64,000 nucleotides of DNA, from assembly GCA_947396885.1 (NCBI GenBank), contig OX377201.1, forward strand, positions 67,864,983 through 67,928,982, given 5' to 3'. The translations under genes and the position numbers were made by a program. Position 1 is the stretch's first letter. Every line of letters starts with the position of its first letter. Below the pieces are notes generated by a model. That model saw nothing but the letters and a program-made list of their open reading frames with translations. It searched no databases and had not been told where the DNA came from. The stretch comes from Heligmosomoides polygyrus polygyrus (Eukaryota > Nematoda > Chromadorea > Rhabditida > Heligmosomidae). This document shows positions 10,558-21,096 of this stretch, in pieces.

Positions 10558-11381
10558 CTCGCTCCACTAGCTGCAGCTAACAGCTACCTACCCGACGAGG
10601 CATCTTCCTCGACATAAGCGCACAAATCCCACTCGAATCTTCGACCACATCCCGAGTAGCCACGCGTGTCGAGATCTCTCCAAGGAGGAACGAGTTCTTT
10701 GCGTTGTTCCCTTCGAGTCCTCGACGAGGATTTGCGTAATTCAGGCGGGCAGTGGCGACGGCGGTACTGACTGACCCATGACGACGCGAAGGAGATTAAC
10801 CGTCGTCGGATTAGCGACACAGTGCTGATGTTTGTCCAACGACCGCGCACCACTGAACGCGAATTCTGCCAGCACCAAGAGACCGGCTGCCTACCGAAGC
10901 CATCCCCTTCCAGAGAACGTGGCTCTGCACGCGTCGACACTGAGACCGACGAGAACTGCCGCGTTTTCGATACTGAATGCTTCCTACCCTTGCAGACAAG
11001 TGTCAACGATGAACATTCTCCACACTTACTGCCCAGCAGATTGGAACAACTCTGAAGGCTCCATTAACTTTGCTAAGCATGTCTCATCATTGTCTGTACT
11101 TCTGTATTCTTGCCGCTATGCCCTTTCGTCGGAACAGTAGGGATCTTCTGGCGCTTGTTTTAACCACTTCTGATGTTGTCTTTTACACTTTGAGCAAGGC
11201 TCATCCAGTTCTTCGACAATCTCAAATATCGTCTTCTATTTCTGTATCTCTAGTAAGCATCTACTACTCTGCTTACAGTCTCCATCATTGCCACATTCAA
11301 ATCTATCTGTCGTCCTTATTCAAACATATGTACATGACGGTGTGAAACGAAGTTTGCGATTTTCCGTTCCAGTGCAAAATA
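10558..11381. other. no supportable gene
   Basis: A GC-rich open stretch near 10580-11010 can be translated in several frames but matches nothing I recognise. The rest is AT-rich and quiet. Confidence 0.4.
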
Positions 11382-11985
11382 TTAGGCTGTCCGGAAAGTT
11401 CTCAGCGTTTTTGGTGCTCACTTTGAACTACCAAAGCTTTCTCAGATCTTATCGGATTTAGTCTAAATAAGCACGTTCGAGTCAGAACTTTTGCCAACGG
11501 GCCACCAGTCGACTTATTCCATCAGCGAAAAAAAAAAGACTGGTGGTTGAGATTCGAAAAAATCTGTTTTGGTATAGTCCTGATTGGTGAAAGTTTTTCC
11601 AGCGAGAAAGATCTGAAAGTGACTGAAAAGGTGGTAGTCGGTGAGAGGTCTGGAGAATATGGCGGGTGATACAGAACTTCAACCCTTAATCGTTCAATTT
11701 TCGAATAGTGATTTGTGGAACGTGTGGGCAGGCGTTATCGTGCAGAAGAATCGGGCCTCTTCTGTTGACCACTGCTGACTGAAGTTGACGCAATTTTTGG
11801 TGCATTTCGTCGACTTTCTTACTGTAGGACTCTGCTGCGATCGCTTGGCCTGGTGCCAAAAAGTTGTAATGGATCACACCAGCCGCCGACCACCACACTA
11901 ACCTTACCTTTTTTGGTGTAGGTTTGCCTTTCGAAACTTCCTAGAGAGTTCGTCGGCTTCCAACCGCTGTCCAGTTTGAGCATGT
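11382..11985 (-). pseudogene. mariner transposase, 3' half with terminal repeat
   Basis: The minus strand reads ...VWWSAAGVIHYNFLAPGQ, KKVDEMHQKLRQLQ, VVNRRGPILLHDNACPH (second catalytic Asp) to 11686. It then shifts frame to the C-terminal region YHPPYSPDLS-like, FFADGISRLVARWQKF. The 3' terminal repeat TTAGGCTGTCCGGAAAG starts at about 11382. The element is truncated at its 5' side near 11985. It belongs to the mariner group with DEMHxKLR and HDNAxPH motifs (SETMAR-like). Confidence 0.85.
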
Positions 11986-12069
11986 GTTATATGGAGTTGC
12001 AGCTCGATTAGCTAGGAACCCTTTATTAACGAAAAATACTAACTAAATACTAACTTGTAACTGATTTTC

Positions 12070-12460
12070 GGACCTACGCACACTTTTGAGGCAACGCGGC
12101 ACGCTGCAAACGCCAAAACTGCCGCGTAGACTGTAAAAATGCCGCGTAACCGGTTTACCGCCTCGTGGAAATGAAAAGTCGATGCGGAACGGCACTGACT
12201 TTCAGCTCTGGCTCCCCACTCCATCGCCGGCGTGGTTTCATCATCATAATCGTCATCACTGTCGGCAATAATGGCTTCAAATATTGTTGCCTCTGCCGCT
12301 TTTGCGGCACTGCGCCTGCCGCCCAGGCGGCATATCAGCGGCAAGTTTTGCCGGCTTTGTCTTTAACCCTTTCAAGACAGTGTCCGAGGACATCGTCGGA
12401 CAATGTCGTGAAAGGGTTAAAGATAAGGCTGCCGTGTAACCGTAAAAGTGTGCGGAGGCC
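12070..12460. mobile_element. MITE-like element with 391-bp span and internal hairpin
   Basis: Ends are inverted: GGACCTACGCACACTTTT at the left against GGCCTCCGCACACTTTT (reverse complement of the right). Inside at 12364-12420 lies a separate hairpin with 23 of 25 matching bases (arm TTAACCCTTTCAAGACAG...). No coding capacity. Family unknown. Confidence 0.65.
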
Positions 12461-13534
12461 TTAAGAGTTGTAGCAGCGTATTCTTCTTCGTTCTACATGC
12501 TTGCCTCCTGAACTTTACGGCGGACTATACCAGCAACAGGTGACCATACCCAAAAACTGATAGTTTATCCCCTTAAACCCCTATAAAATCCCCTTCAGAG
12601 CCCTTATGCCTTTGAATGAGGGCCCAGAAGTTTCGCGATGGTTCAACGAGGCTAACCATTTCTCACGTTTCTTGCAAATCATTTCATCATATTATCCACA
12701 ATTGAGCGGCCGTTTATAATTTGCAACTATTTTTGAAGGAAATAATCTCCATTCTTCTTCTAGGAATGATAGAAGGAAGAAGAAAGAAACCTTATGTTGT
12801 CATCCCCATTTGTCGATCTGCTAGATCCAAAAGTGCGGACTAGGTAAACTTCTTTCGTTTTTTATACAAGGAGGTGGCTCAACAGGGTAAGTTTTGATAG
12901 CCTAAGCGCAGGGTTAAATTATGGAGAAATCACTTGTGCTTTGCTCCCATCCACGCACGGTCTTCTGGGCAGTCGCCTATATTCTGAGCAAGCTTTTCTG
13001 TCAATTTATGTTTCTCGTTCTCCAGTTTGAGGTACCTTATGCCAGCACATACTTCACTATTCAATTCTTATTCTTTTTCGCTCTGTCTGAGCTTTTTGCC
13101 TAGTTCTTCTTTATGTTTGTTCTCTGTTTCGTTGCTTTTATATGGTTCTATTCTCTTTACTTCACTCCACATTTTCTTTTGTTTTCCGTTTTCATTTTCT
13201 TTTGCGCCTCAATGTTGACATCTTGACGCGAAATATCTTGGCCACAAGCTGCACAATGGTGCAGTTTCGCTGTTGTCCACTCACTCTTCAGTATTCAGCA
13301 CAGAACTAAATAGAGGAGAGAAAGAAAATACCCCTTGTGAATTGCAGGCGCATAGGTATTTTGCAAAAACACCGGAGCAAAAAGTTGGGATCTCTTTTCA
13401 TAACTTTTTATTGGATTGGTGAAATGAATTGCTGGGGTGAACCACGAGGAATCGTTGTGTTTGGTTTCTTAGCCCGAAGATTGCTTTACAGCATCTGCGA
13501 TTAAATACTGAGAAATGGTGATAGGCAATGTATA
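12461..13534. other. unassigned AT-rich sequence
   Basis: No recognisable gene or repeat. Runs of T-rich sequence at 13060-13210 produce hydrophobic spurious reading frames. Confidence 0.5.
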
Positions 13535-13725
13535 ATAGTTGTACTCGAATGACCTACTCGAATAGGTATTCCAATAAATTTTCATTCGAATTCGAATATT
13601 CGAAAAATCGCCTTTCGGATGTATTCGTATTCGAATATGCAGAAAAACCGCTTTTTCAAATATATTCGAATTCGAGTATCTGAAATTTTTAGGCATTCGA
13701 AACCACTCGAATATTCAAACCAATT
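13535..13725. repeat. TTCGAATATT-type irregular repeat
   Basis: Repeated ATTCGAATTCGAATATTCGAA variants with about 60-bp spacing (AAAAAYCGCNTTTC between). Same motif class as 1773-1862 and 48195-48417. Confidence 0.75.
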
Positions 13726-14878
13726 TCGAGAGCACAGCTATAGTAGGGAGTCGCTTCCAAGTTGTTGCACTCAACGAAGAAGAGCTGCTGGTTGACGCGG
13801 CAAGTACACGACGAAGCTGCTAAAATGTCAGTCAGCATCCAAGTGGTAGTCCGTGTCCAGCATCTACGTTCCCCCTGTGCCCAAGAACTCTGTCTCGTTT
13901 GAAAACGCCTGCTGACTGTTTGCTACTTCGAGACGCTGCTGCTGCTCCTCCTCGTGCTCAGCTCGCCTTCCTGACTCGTCCAGCGGCCGATGTTTTATTC
14001 AAAATAGCGGGGTCATGGTCCGTAATTGGAGCGCAAACGCCGCAAAACGCCGCCGCCGCCATATCGAGAGCATTAGCTGCGGCCGGCCGGCACGGGTCTC
14101 GTTAGATTCGGGCCGGTTTCCATTACGACAACCAGCTCATCATCGTACTACCATCAGCCCCTTTGTCGTCCTGCATCTGAATGGCAGTGCCCCGCATCCG
14201 CTCGGATGTCTGAAAAAGGTTCCATCAACGCCCTTCGGTAGCGACGCCTTCACTGCACACTCGCATCTGTCAGTTGCCTCTATTGTAACAGTACTGTAAC
14301 CCGAGCTGGCTAGCCCTCGTAGGTGTTAATCCGTATTGTAATCCCGCTGTTCCACTGCCACACGATACCTAACCTCAAAAAACGAGCAATTACTCGCGCC
14401 GCGGTTGTGACGTCGGAGCAGTGTTCTCCTTAGTAGAGCTCACGCGCTCTTCAGAAGGTAGTCTGCATGGATCATATTGCCGGTAGTCGCTCCTCACCGA
14501 AGACGGCTACAGATTGCTGCATGCTGAAGCGCTGTTTGTTCGCTCTCATTCCACATATCATCTAACCACGTGATTTGATATGCAACCCGAAAAGCAGACA
14601 CAAACAAGCGCTCCACAGCCTCTATTTTATGACATGGTGTCGTCGTTGCTTTGCGATTGGTTGCAGTGTGTCTATGCTCTGAAGCTCTTTCTTAAATTAG
14701 TATGCGCTTATAGTTTACTAGGTGTGCGGATGATATAGATGCCAGAAGGCGTCGTTTTTCGAGTGCAACCTGGACCAGGGTTCTTGATTCAGGTCCAGCC
14801 TAGCCCAATCAAGCGTTTTATTTCTCCGGGGTGGGTGAATTCATATCAATTTGTCGATTATGAAACACTGATTTGTTC
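13726..14878. other. unassigned; GC-rich patch at 13900-14300
   Basis: Two overlapping open frames in the GC-rich patch have no recognisable motif. No feature supported. Confidence 0.4.
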
Positions 14879-15068
14879 TATGTTGTTACAGGATGTTTTG
14901 TTGCGATCAAAACTCTGACAGACCTCGAGGATATCGCGGATGTTACGTGCGGTCAAACAGCGCCGGTGGTGTAAGGCGAACATCGCTGCCCGGAAAGCAG
15001 AAGATGCGGGTTCGAGTCCCGCCTGGCGCAAGAGTTTTGATCGCAACAAAACATCCTGTAACAACATA
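14879..15068. mobile_element. palindromic SINE-like element
   Basis: Perfect 38-bp inverted arms (14879-14916 and 15031-15068) flank a 114-bp interior that contains a tRNA-like unit. The same arm and tRNA-like sequences recur as a fuller head-to-head palindrome at 16006-16305, so this is a repeat family and not a chance hairpin. Confidence 0.8.
14960..15029 (+). other. tRNA-like sequence (SINE head or tRNA pseudogene)
   Basis: Seventy nucleotides fold as a tRNA by eye. The acceptor stem GCGCCGG pairs with CTGGCGC (one G-T), the D-stem is GGTG/CATC, and the T-arm GCGGG-TTCGAGT-CCCGC is a perfect B box. The anticodon arm is weak (CTGC/GCAG) and position 33 would be C instead of U, so it is unlikely to be a working tRNA. 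Confidence 0.55.
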
Positions 15069-15070
15069 TA

Positions 15071-15246
15071 GCCTCTCTACCACTCGCTCCAGGCTTAAGC
15101 AAATGTGTTCAAGCACTGACTTGTTCATTCGCTGAACACCGCAAGTCATTGTACAGACCAAATATGCATTCTAATTGCCTCCAGGATGTCCCGAAGAACT
15201 AAAATGCGTACCACGTAAAGGATTGACTGATGCCGACTTTTATCCG
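15071..15246 (+). mobile_element. tRNA-derived SINE, 3' part
   Basis: Contains CACTGACTTGTTCATTC, CGCAAGTCATTGTACAG, CTCCAGGATGTCCC, AAAATGCGTACCACG and a GATTGACTGATGCCGAC tail ending in TTTATCC. These are the shared landmarks of the SINE family found ten times here. Confidence 0.7.
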
Positions 15247-15469
15247 TTTAATTGATATACGTGGAAAACACTTTCCGTGGCATCGTTTCCCCACTACAGC
15301 ACAGTCCCACGCTACAATGCTCGGGTTGCACGTGCACACTGATCCTTAAACCGAAAACGGGAGAGCTAACAAGCCACAGAACACAGCAAAACAACCAACG
15401 CTGCTCATAGGCCCGACGCATGGAACAGCGCGTTCTAAGTTCAATACTCACACAGGCTAGATACACGTA

Positions 15470-16602
15470 CAGTCCCCTCCCGTTATAACGCCTCCGATAA
15501 GGCGCGACTCTCGATATAGCGTAGATCTTCTCCGGCCCCGGCCAGCTTACCTTTACGCCAATACAAATCAACTCCGCCTAAGACGCGTTGGATACAACGC
15601 TGCTCCCGTTACAGCGCGGTTTTGGGAGGAACTCTACGTTCAAAATGATTCCCGTTATAACGCGCCCCGGGCTCAGCCCCTGTCCCATGCAAAAAATGAA
15701 GACGAGCGAGATGGTGACTGCGATTGTGATCAGACCTACCCTTCTATTGCCTCGTTTCGTAGTCACGAAAAGCGCTCTTACGACAATGTTCTTATCGCGT
15801 GCGCGGTCACCAAAAGTGTTCATAGTCAGCAATATGTCGATCACAGTATAGGACTCCCGATCCTTGTTGGAAGCTGCCGTAAATTGGAGGATTTCCTCTA
15901 TCAGAAACCACAGAAGGTGTGGATTAAAACTCAGATTATTCAAAATAATATCCTACACAATTGTTCTAAGCCTAGAGCAGCTGGTATGTATAGAATCTAT
16001 ATGCTGTTCCAGGGTGATTTGTTGTGGTCAAAACTCTCGTTTCATGCGGGACTTGTACCTGCGCCCTCTGCTTTCCGAGCAAGATTACACCAACAGCACT
16101 GTTTTATCATACGCAACATCCAGATATCGTGGAAGAGCGCTGAGAGGTCACTGCAACGAGGGTGTGGCGGATGCGAGGACCGATTTAACAGCGCTGACAT
16201 CGTAGTGAGTTAACATCCTGCCTGGAAGGTAGAGAGTGCTGTCCTGTCTGGAGCAAGAATTCTGATGGCGGCAAAAGGTGTTGCAACATCAGGTTACACA
16301 GTTTTGTTTTTGGTCACTTCTAACTTTCCTCTGGTACTCCTTATTCCTCATACATATCTGGCATACTTATGCATATAGCAGAGAGCATCTCTAAAGACAG
16401 CGCGTCGTTTATAATCTAAAGTTGTTCCATACCTTCACACCCTCTTTACCGTTAAATAATTACTGCTATAGTCATATCTACTCATTGAATACGATTTTAG
16501 ATAAATCTACGCGTGAGAGAGTTTAAAAAATGTCAGCTCCGGTCAGGACGCGACTCCCGTTATAACGCGGATTTTCTCCGGTCCCTCAAACGAGGGGTAC
16601 TG
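15470..16602. mobile_element. pogo/Tigger-like TIR element (non-autonomous)
   Basis: Starts CAGTCCCCTCCCGTTATAAC and ends, reverse complemented, CAGTACCCCTCG. TA flanks both ends (15468-15469, 16603-16604). Subterminal copies of CCCGTTATAACGC occur at 15480, 15650 and 16556. CAGT-start termini with GTTATAACG repeats and TA duplication resemble pogo/Tigger elements. No transposase domain was found in the interior, which carries a palindromic SINE. Confidence 0.65.
16006..16305. mobile_element. head-to-head SINE-like dimer
   Basis: The left half (16006-16135) is the reverse complement of the tRNA-like unit and tail of 14960-15068. The right half (about 16190-16305) is the same unit in plus orientation. 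Landmarks are GTGGTCAAAACTCTCG on the left and GCAAGAATTCTGATGGC on the right. It lies within the TIR element 15470-16602. Confidence 0.65.
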
Positions 16603-16604
16603 TA

Positions 16605-18337
16605 CAGTTCTGCTTCGACGTAGTTTGTTGCTGGAGGATCGCTTTCCGAAATCAGCTCAATGGTGCAATTTAGGAATTAATGAGATTCTTCAAATTCTTG
16701 ACCGCTGCAGCAGGCGATGATTCCCCAGAGCACTAAATGCGCAGGTCGCCGTCTTTCATCACTTTTTTCGAGGTGCAACGCCTTCAACTTCCTCAAGAAT
16801 GGTGTGCTCTCATCGGTTCCGCTGTCGCAAGCTATATTGTGTCATGCGGGAGCGAGTGTCCTTGTTCTACCGTCCTTCATGGCGGAAGCGTAAGGGACCC
16901 CTTTGAGGAAGCTCAGAATCGCATCGAAAAGAACCTTCTACTGTCGAACCTTCTTCTCCAATATAGAAGACTGTTAAAGTAAATGCGAACACAGAAAGTA
17001 CGGGAGAAGTTACGCGTCGGTTCTCCATCCCATCTCCTCCTCCTCCATGTGCTCCGAGACGCCTGAATTCGTATATTGGACATGTACTAGGCGACAAATC
17101 GAGGTGCTCTCCCTTTTCCAAGAGGCGTTTCTAATTCCGACCCGTCATTTCCGAAGCAACGGGAAAATTGGTTTCCCTCGACAACAAGACGAATTCGATG
17201 CGATCGATGGGTTTTGACGTAGTTACTAGTTATTCCAATGCAAGGGTCTTGCTGGACCCCCGTCCTTCCAGTCTCTTAAGCGTTCCTATTACCTCTTTCC
17301 CTACTCGTCATTCTCAGATGATTTGCACAGCATTGCTTATTCGAGAGCTGTGTTCCAGCCAGCATGGAGCTGAAAAGATGTCAAGAGCTGGGCGTGCATA
17401 TGGGTTGAAGTGGGGCCATCCGACATCCCTTTGAGCCGACAAGGGTCGTCAGCGACTGTAAAGGCACAATGGCGTTGGCAGATCGCACTGTTTCTGGTGG
17501 TCTGCTCAGAGTGACCTTAGGGAAGTCAGCGCGTGTTGCCGGGGTTGGGCGCATCGGTCAAGGTCTTCACGCCTCCTAATTGCTGGTTACGGATGTTCTC
17601 ATGATGTTCAACCTGCAGAGATAACGTGCTCGACATGAAAACACCTCTGGAACACTCCCAAGACTGGTCGGTCCTATCTTGGCCTCAGAGTCCTCCATTT
17701 CTAGTCCATCTGTCCGACAGTGAAGCGTCGGCCCATCTGAATGAAGCTCTGCTTCACCATGCCGCTGCTCCTTCTTCACAACTCATCCATCCACTATCGA
17801 ATGCAGCAGCTGCTCTTAATCGGAGCCTTTCTTCTGCCACGCTACGATCTGCCTTGCCAGCCCTCCGCTACTCTCCTTGGCGCTAATTACGGCCTCCCTT
17901 TCCGTTCATTAGTGTGCGTGGGCATCCCTCACCTGCGACCCTCCTAATTATGGTCCGCTCCGTTTGTGCTTCCGTCGCACTTCCAAAACAACGGTTCGCC
18001 ACTACGGTGCTAGCCATTCTGGTCGGCTTTCGGATCGTCGGCTGACCCTGCTGGCCGCCTCGCTCGCGATGAATCGCTAATTGTTTTGAGACGCTGCGAA
18101 TCTCTTGCGATTTTGAGGGCCATTTCCCCCACTCTTTGATGTTCCGTCAAGGACCTCCGGCTAGGTGCTTGCGTCAGCGAAAAACAACCCTATTAGCAGA
18201 CCCTCATCACCAACGCATCCCCCGCCACCTTCCTAACACTGCATTCGGAAAAATTAGGAATACATGCATTTCTTCATTAGCTTTCGGGTCTTTATAAGGT
18301 GCTCCACATTTCCTTGCTTTATTTGGTGAACACACTA
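16605..18337. other. unassigned sequence
   Basis: No recognisable gene, RNA or repeat. Several 60-90 codon frames lack motifs or splice context. Confidence 0.45.
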
Positions 18338-18481
18338 CATTTGGCCCGATCTTCGTACAATTTGATTATTCGGATAACAAAATTCCGAGGGCCCCGGATT
18401 TTTGGATGATTAGAGCGATTTTGCGGACTTCGGATTTTCGGATATGTCCGATCGGATATCCGAAAATGATCGGATTCAATG
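18338..18481. mobile_element. possible short TA-flanked MITE
   Basis: TA-CATTTGGCCCG at the left and CGGATTCAATG-TA at the right (inverse CATTGAATCCG). The interior is rich in CGGAT/TTCGGATA subterminal repeats, as in pogo/Tigger-type MITEs. The terminal match is imperfect (8 of 11). Confidence 0.4.
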
Positions 18482-20498
18482 TACATGTAGTGAATAGCAT
18501 CACTGCTCCATGGTTGGTCTCCCTTTTCTCGATCATCACGCAAGAGTAGTGGAGTTCTGGAGTATGGAGGGCTAGCAGTTCATCTGCAGCGTCCCTCAAT
18601 GAGTCGAGAGTGTCGGCTCTTCACAGGCTTTCCCTGCTGTTGCTGGAGGTGACTGGCGACCTTCGCTTGTCCTGTGCCGACGTTGTCCTCCTAGTTTATT
18701 ACCCCTCCTTCCGCATAATTTCGCGCGCATTCGCACCGCTGTGAGATATGATCGGCCGGTCGCAGGGCTCAAAGCAAAGGAATGTCTCTGAACTTGCCTC
18801 ATCGACTTTCCGTACTTCCAATTTTCTCTCCTTATGGTTACAAATTTTGCCGAAATCTCTCCCGCTCGCCTCGGCAGTCACTATGGCAGCTTCCCACCAC
18901 TAATTCTTTCAAAAGCGGTCATTTCCCAATACGGCAGTCTTCAGGCATCTTCCGCTTCTTAGCTGCTGTCGCGTGTTCCTACTGCTGGATATACAGATGT
19001 TTCCCTAACTAGGTGGCAGCTAACGGCTAAAAGTTGGGTCAGATGTAGGACAAAGAGGCTACGGCCGCAACGACTGGACTGCTCGTTTGGCCATGTATGC
19101 ATCCTCATTGCCGCTCGGGACGTGTCCCTTGCAACAGTACGTTTCAAAGCAGTGGGGCTGTGCGGACGTGGCATGAATCGAGATGTTCCTGAAGCTCAGT
19201 TTGAGACACCGATTCATGCTCTGCTCCGCCGGGCACTTTGTCCTGTGCGTTGAGATAAGCGAGCGAGATGGTGTATCCCGAATAAGGCTGTTGTACCGAG
19301 ATTGTTGGTTCAATCACCTGAAGCACTCACCCATTTTGAGCTGTGTCGATGCTACGATTCAGCAATCTTCTATTCATCTGCAATACATCAACGGTGCGCG
19401 GTCAAGTACCGGCCCAGTTCTACCCGTAAATCAGACTGCAAGAAAGGGCGATTATTTTCGAGGAATATTAGTCCCTATAACTTGCGGAGAAAACGAGCCT
19501 GACCATTTGAAGCTAATGGAGCACAAACATTCCGTGACAGTCATCCTGTGCACTTCCGTGAGAGCAAAGGTGTTTCTGTTCGCAACATGCTAACTCAACA
19601 TTTCGACCTGTGCAGTTGTTTGTTGTGGGCATTCGCATAAAGTGAGCTCACATCATATGATTCTGCTTCACAGCTCTCATTAGGCAGTGTTATTATCCTA
19701 CCATATTATGTAATAATTCAAGGAATTTGGTCATATTGATCACATGGCACGGAACCTTACTCAGCAGCTGACTCATAATGCTGTTAAGGAGCCAGAAAAT
19801 TCGACCGATTGCTCCACCAACACAAGTGGTGATGATAGGCCCTGCTATGTACATAAGTGTCCGGCAACGTGGACTGGATACCCTGTAGGGAATCTTGTGT
19901 GTTTTACCTGGCTGTAACAAGGTCCAGCTTAGAGGTTCTTTCAACTTTGATACCTTAGTTCATGGACAAAATCATCGCGTTCGCGTGCGAGCGTAAGCCA
20001 TTCGCTTGGCGTTTTGTTTACCGTTTCTGCAAAGGAAAATTGCTGTATCTTACTAATGTGAGTGCGTATCGGAAAGCATCTTCGCCCTCGTCATATTCCC
20101 TTGCCACTTCGAGAAAGGTTGGAAGGTGGCAATATCATTGCGCGATTTCGGGGGACTTTTCTTCTAGGAGAGATTGACGCAAGCTAAGTTTTAGGGTGTG
20201 TCAAGCGGTTCAAAATCAGCGGAGAAAGCCTATCAAGAGAAGAAAGAGAAGGAAGAGCATCGCATTTCGATGATCAGGCTTTCCTTGCGGCCACGGAACA
20301 GGAAGAAAGCCTGACAAAAGTCTAAAGACTTCATTGTTAAACAGAGGCCGTCCGTGACCTCAGACAGCAGGAAAGGTATGGAAATCAGCTGGGTAGGCGC
20401 TTCACGGACTTTCCTCAAGAGCCGAACGAGTCCGAATTCTTGCTGATGCTGCGGCGGAACGGGCGAACTCGCTGAAAAATAATGCGCGTCTACATACT
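18482..20498. other. unassigned sequence
   Basis: No recognisable gene or repeat. A 136-codon open frame at 19183-19593 has no family signature. Confidence 0.45.
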
Positions 20499-20619
20499 GG
20501 GGCCGAATTCATCAAAGTTACTGCAGTAACTTTAACGGAGAATTGTAAGCAAAAGCTCAGATAACGCGGCTTATCAAGCGATATGGAGTTACTGCAGTAG
20601 CTTTGATGAATCCGGCCCC
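20499..20619. mobile_element. 121-bp MITE with near-perfect TIRs
   Basis: Left end GGGGCCGAATTCATCAAAG, then TTACTGCAGTAACT. The right end is its inverse (AGTTACTGCAGTAGC, then CTTTGATGAATCCGGCCCC). About 32-bp inverted termini leave a 55-bp interior with no coding capacity. Confidence 0.75.
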
Positions 20620-20817
20620 TGGTCGTCATGTCGTCGAATTGCTCAAAAATAACCGAAGGGAACTCGCGCTCACAATCTTAATCGCTCGCTGAAAATTTTT
20701 GCAGCCGAACAAAATCTACGATGATTTGCATCACTTCGTGGCTGATGTCGAGGCGTGCACTGCATCGCATCCGAGAACCATGCCTCCTTTGCAGTAGCTA
20801 TGCATTTATCTCATGAA

Positions 20818-21096
20818 ATGATAAAAGGATAAAGGTAGGCATAATCGATTCTTTTGCGGGATGCGCCACGCATTCTACCTTTGCGGGATATCCTAGAGGC
20901 AACCTAAGTGTGTATTTGGCCATACAATGAATTGCGGAGGCCAACCAATGGATAAGTCACTGCTTTATGCTTCCTACCAAGTCGGGTACCGATTCGTTAG
21001 CCTCGGAGGGGTGGATGACTTGGTCGGCCGTGCAAGAAGGTCGAACCAAGAACCTTGACAGCCGGCGCCTTCTCCAGCTGCGCTACTCCGCGCCAA
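20818..21096 (-). mobile_element. tRNA-derived SINE, full length
   Basis: The minus strand starts TTGGCGCGGAGTAGCGCAGC (tRNA-like A-box region), followed by GGTTCGA, GGCCGACCAAGTCATCCACC, the ATTGGTTGGCC block, AGGATATCCCGCAAAGGTAG and the GCGCATCCC...TTTATCCTTTT tail. It is the clearest copy for defining the family. Confidence 0.75.

Noticed and set aside
10584..11006. 140-codon minus frame as a gene
   Set aside because: No recognisable motif, competing frames on the other strand and no splice context.
14960..15029. Functional tRNA gene
   Set aside because: The anticodon arm is weak, U33 is absent, and the sequence is part of a repeated SINE-like palindrome.
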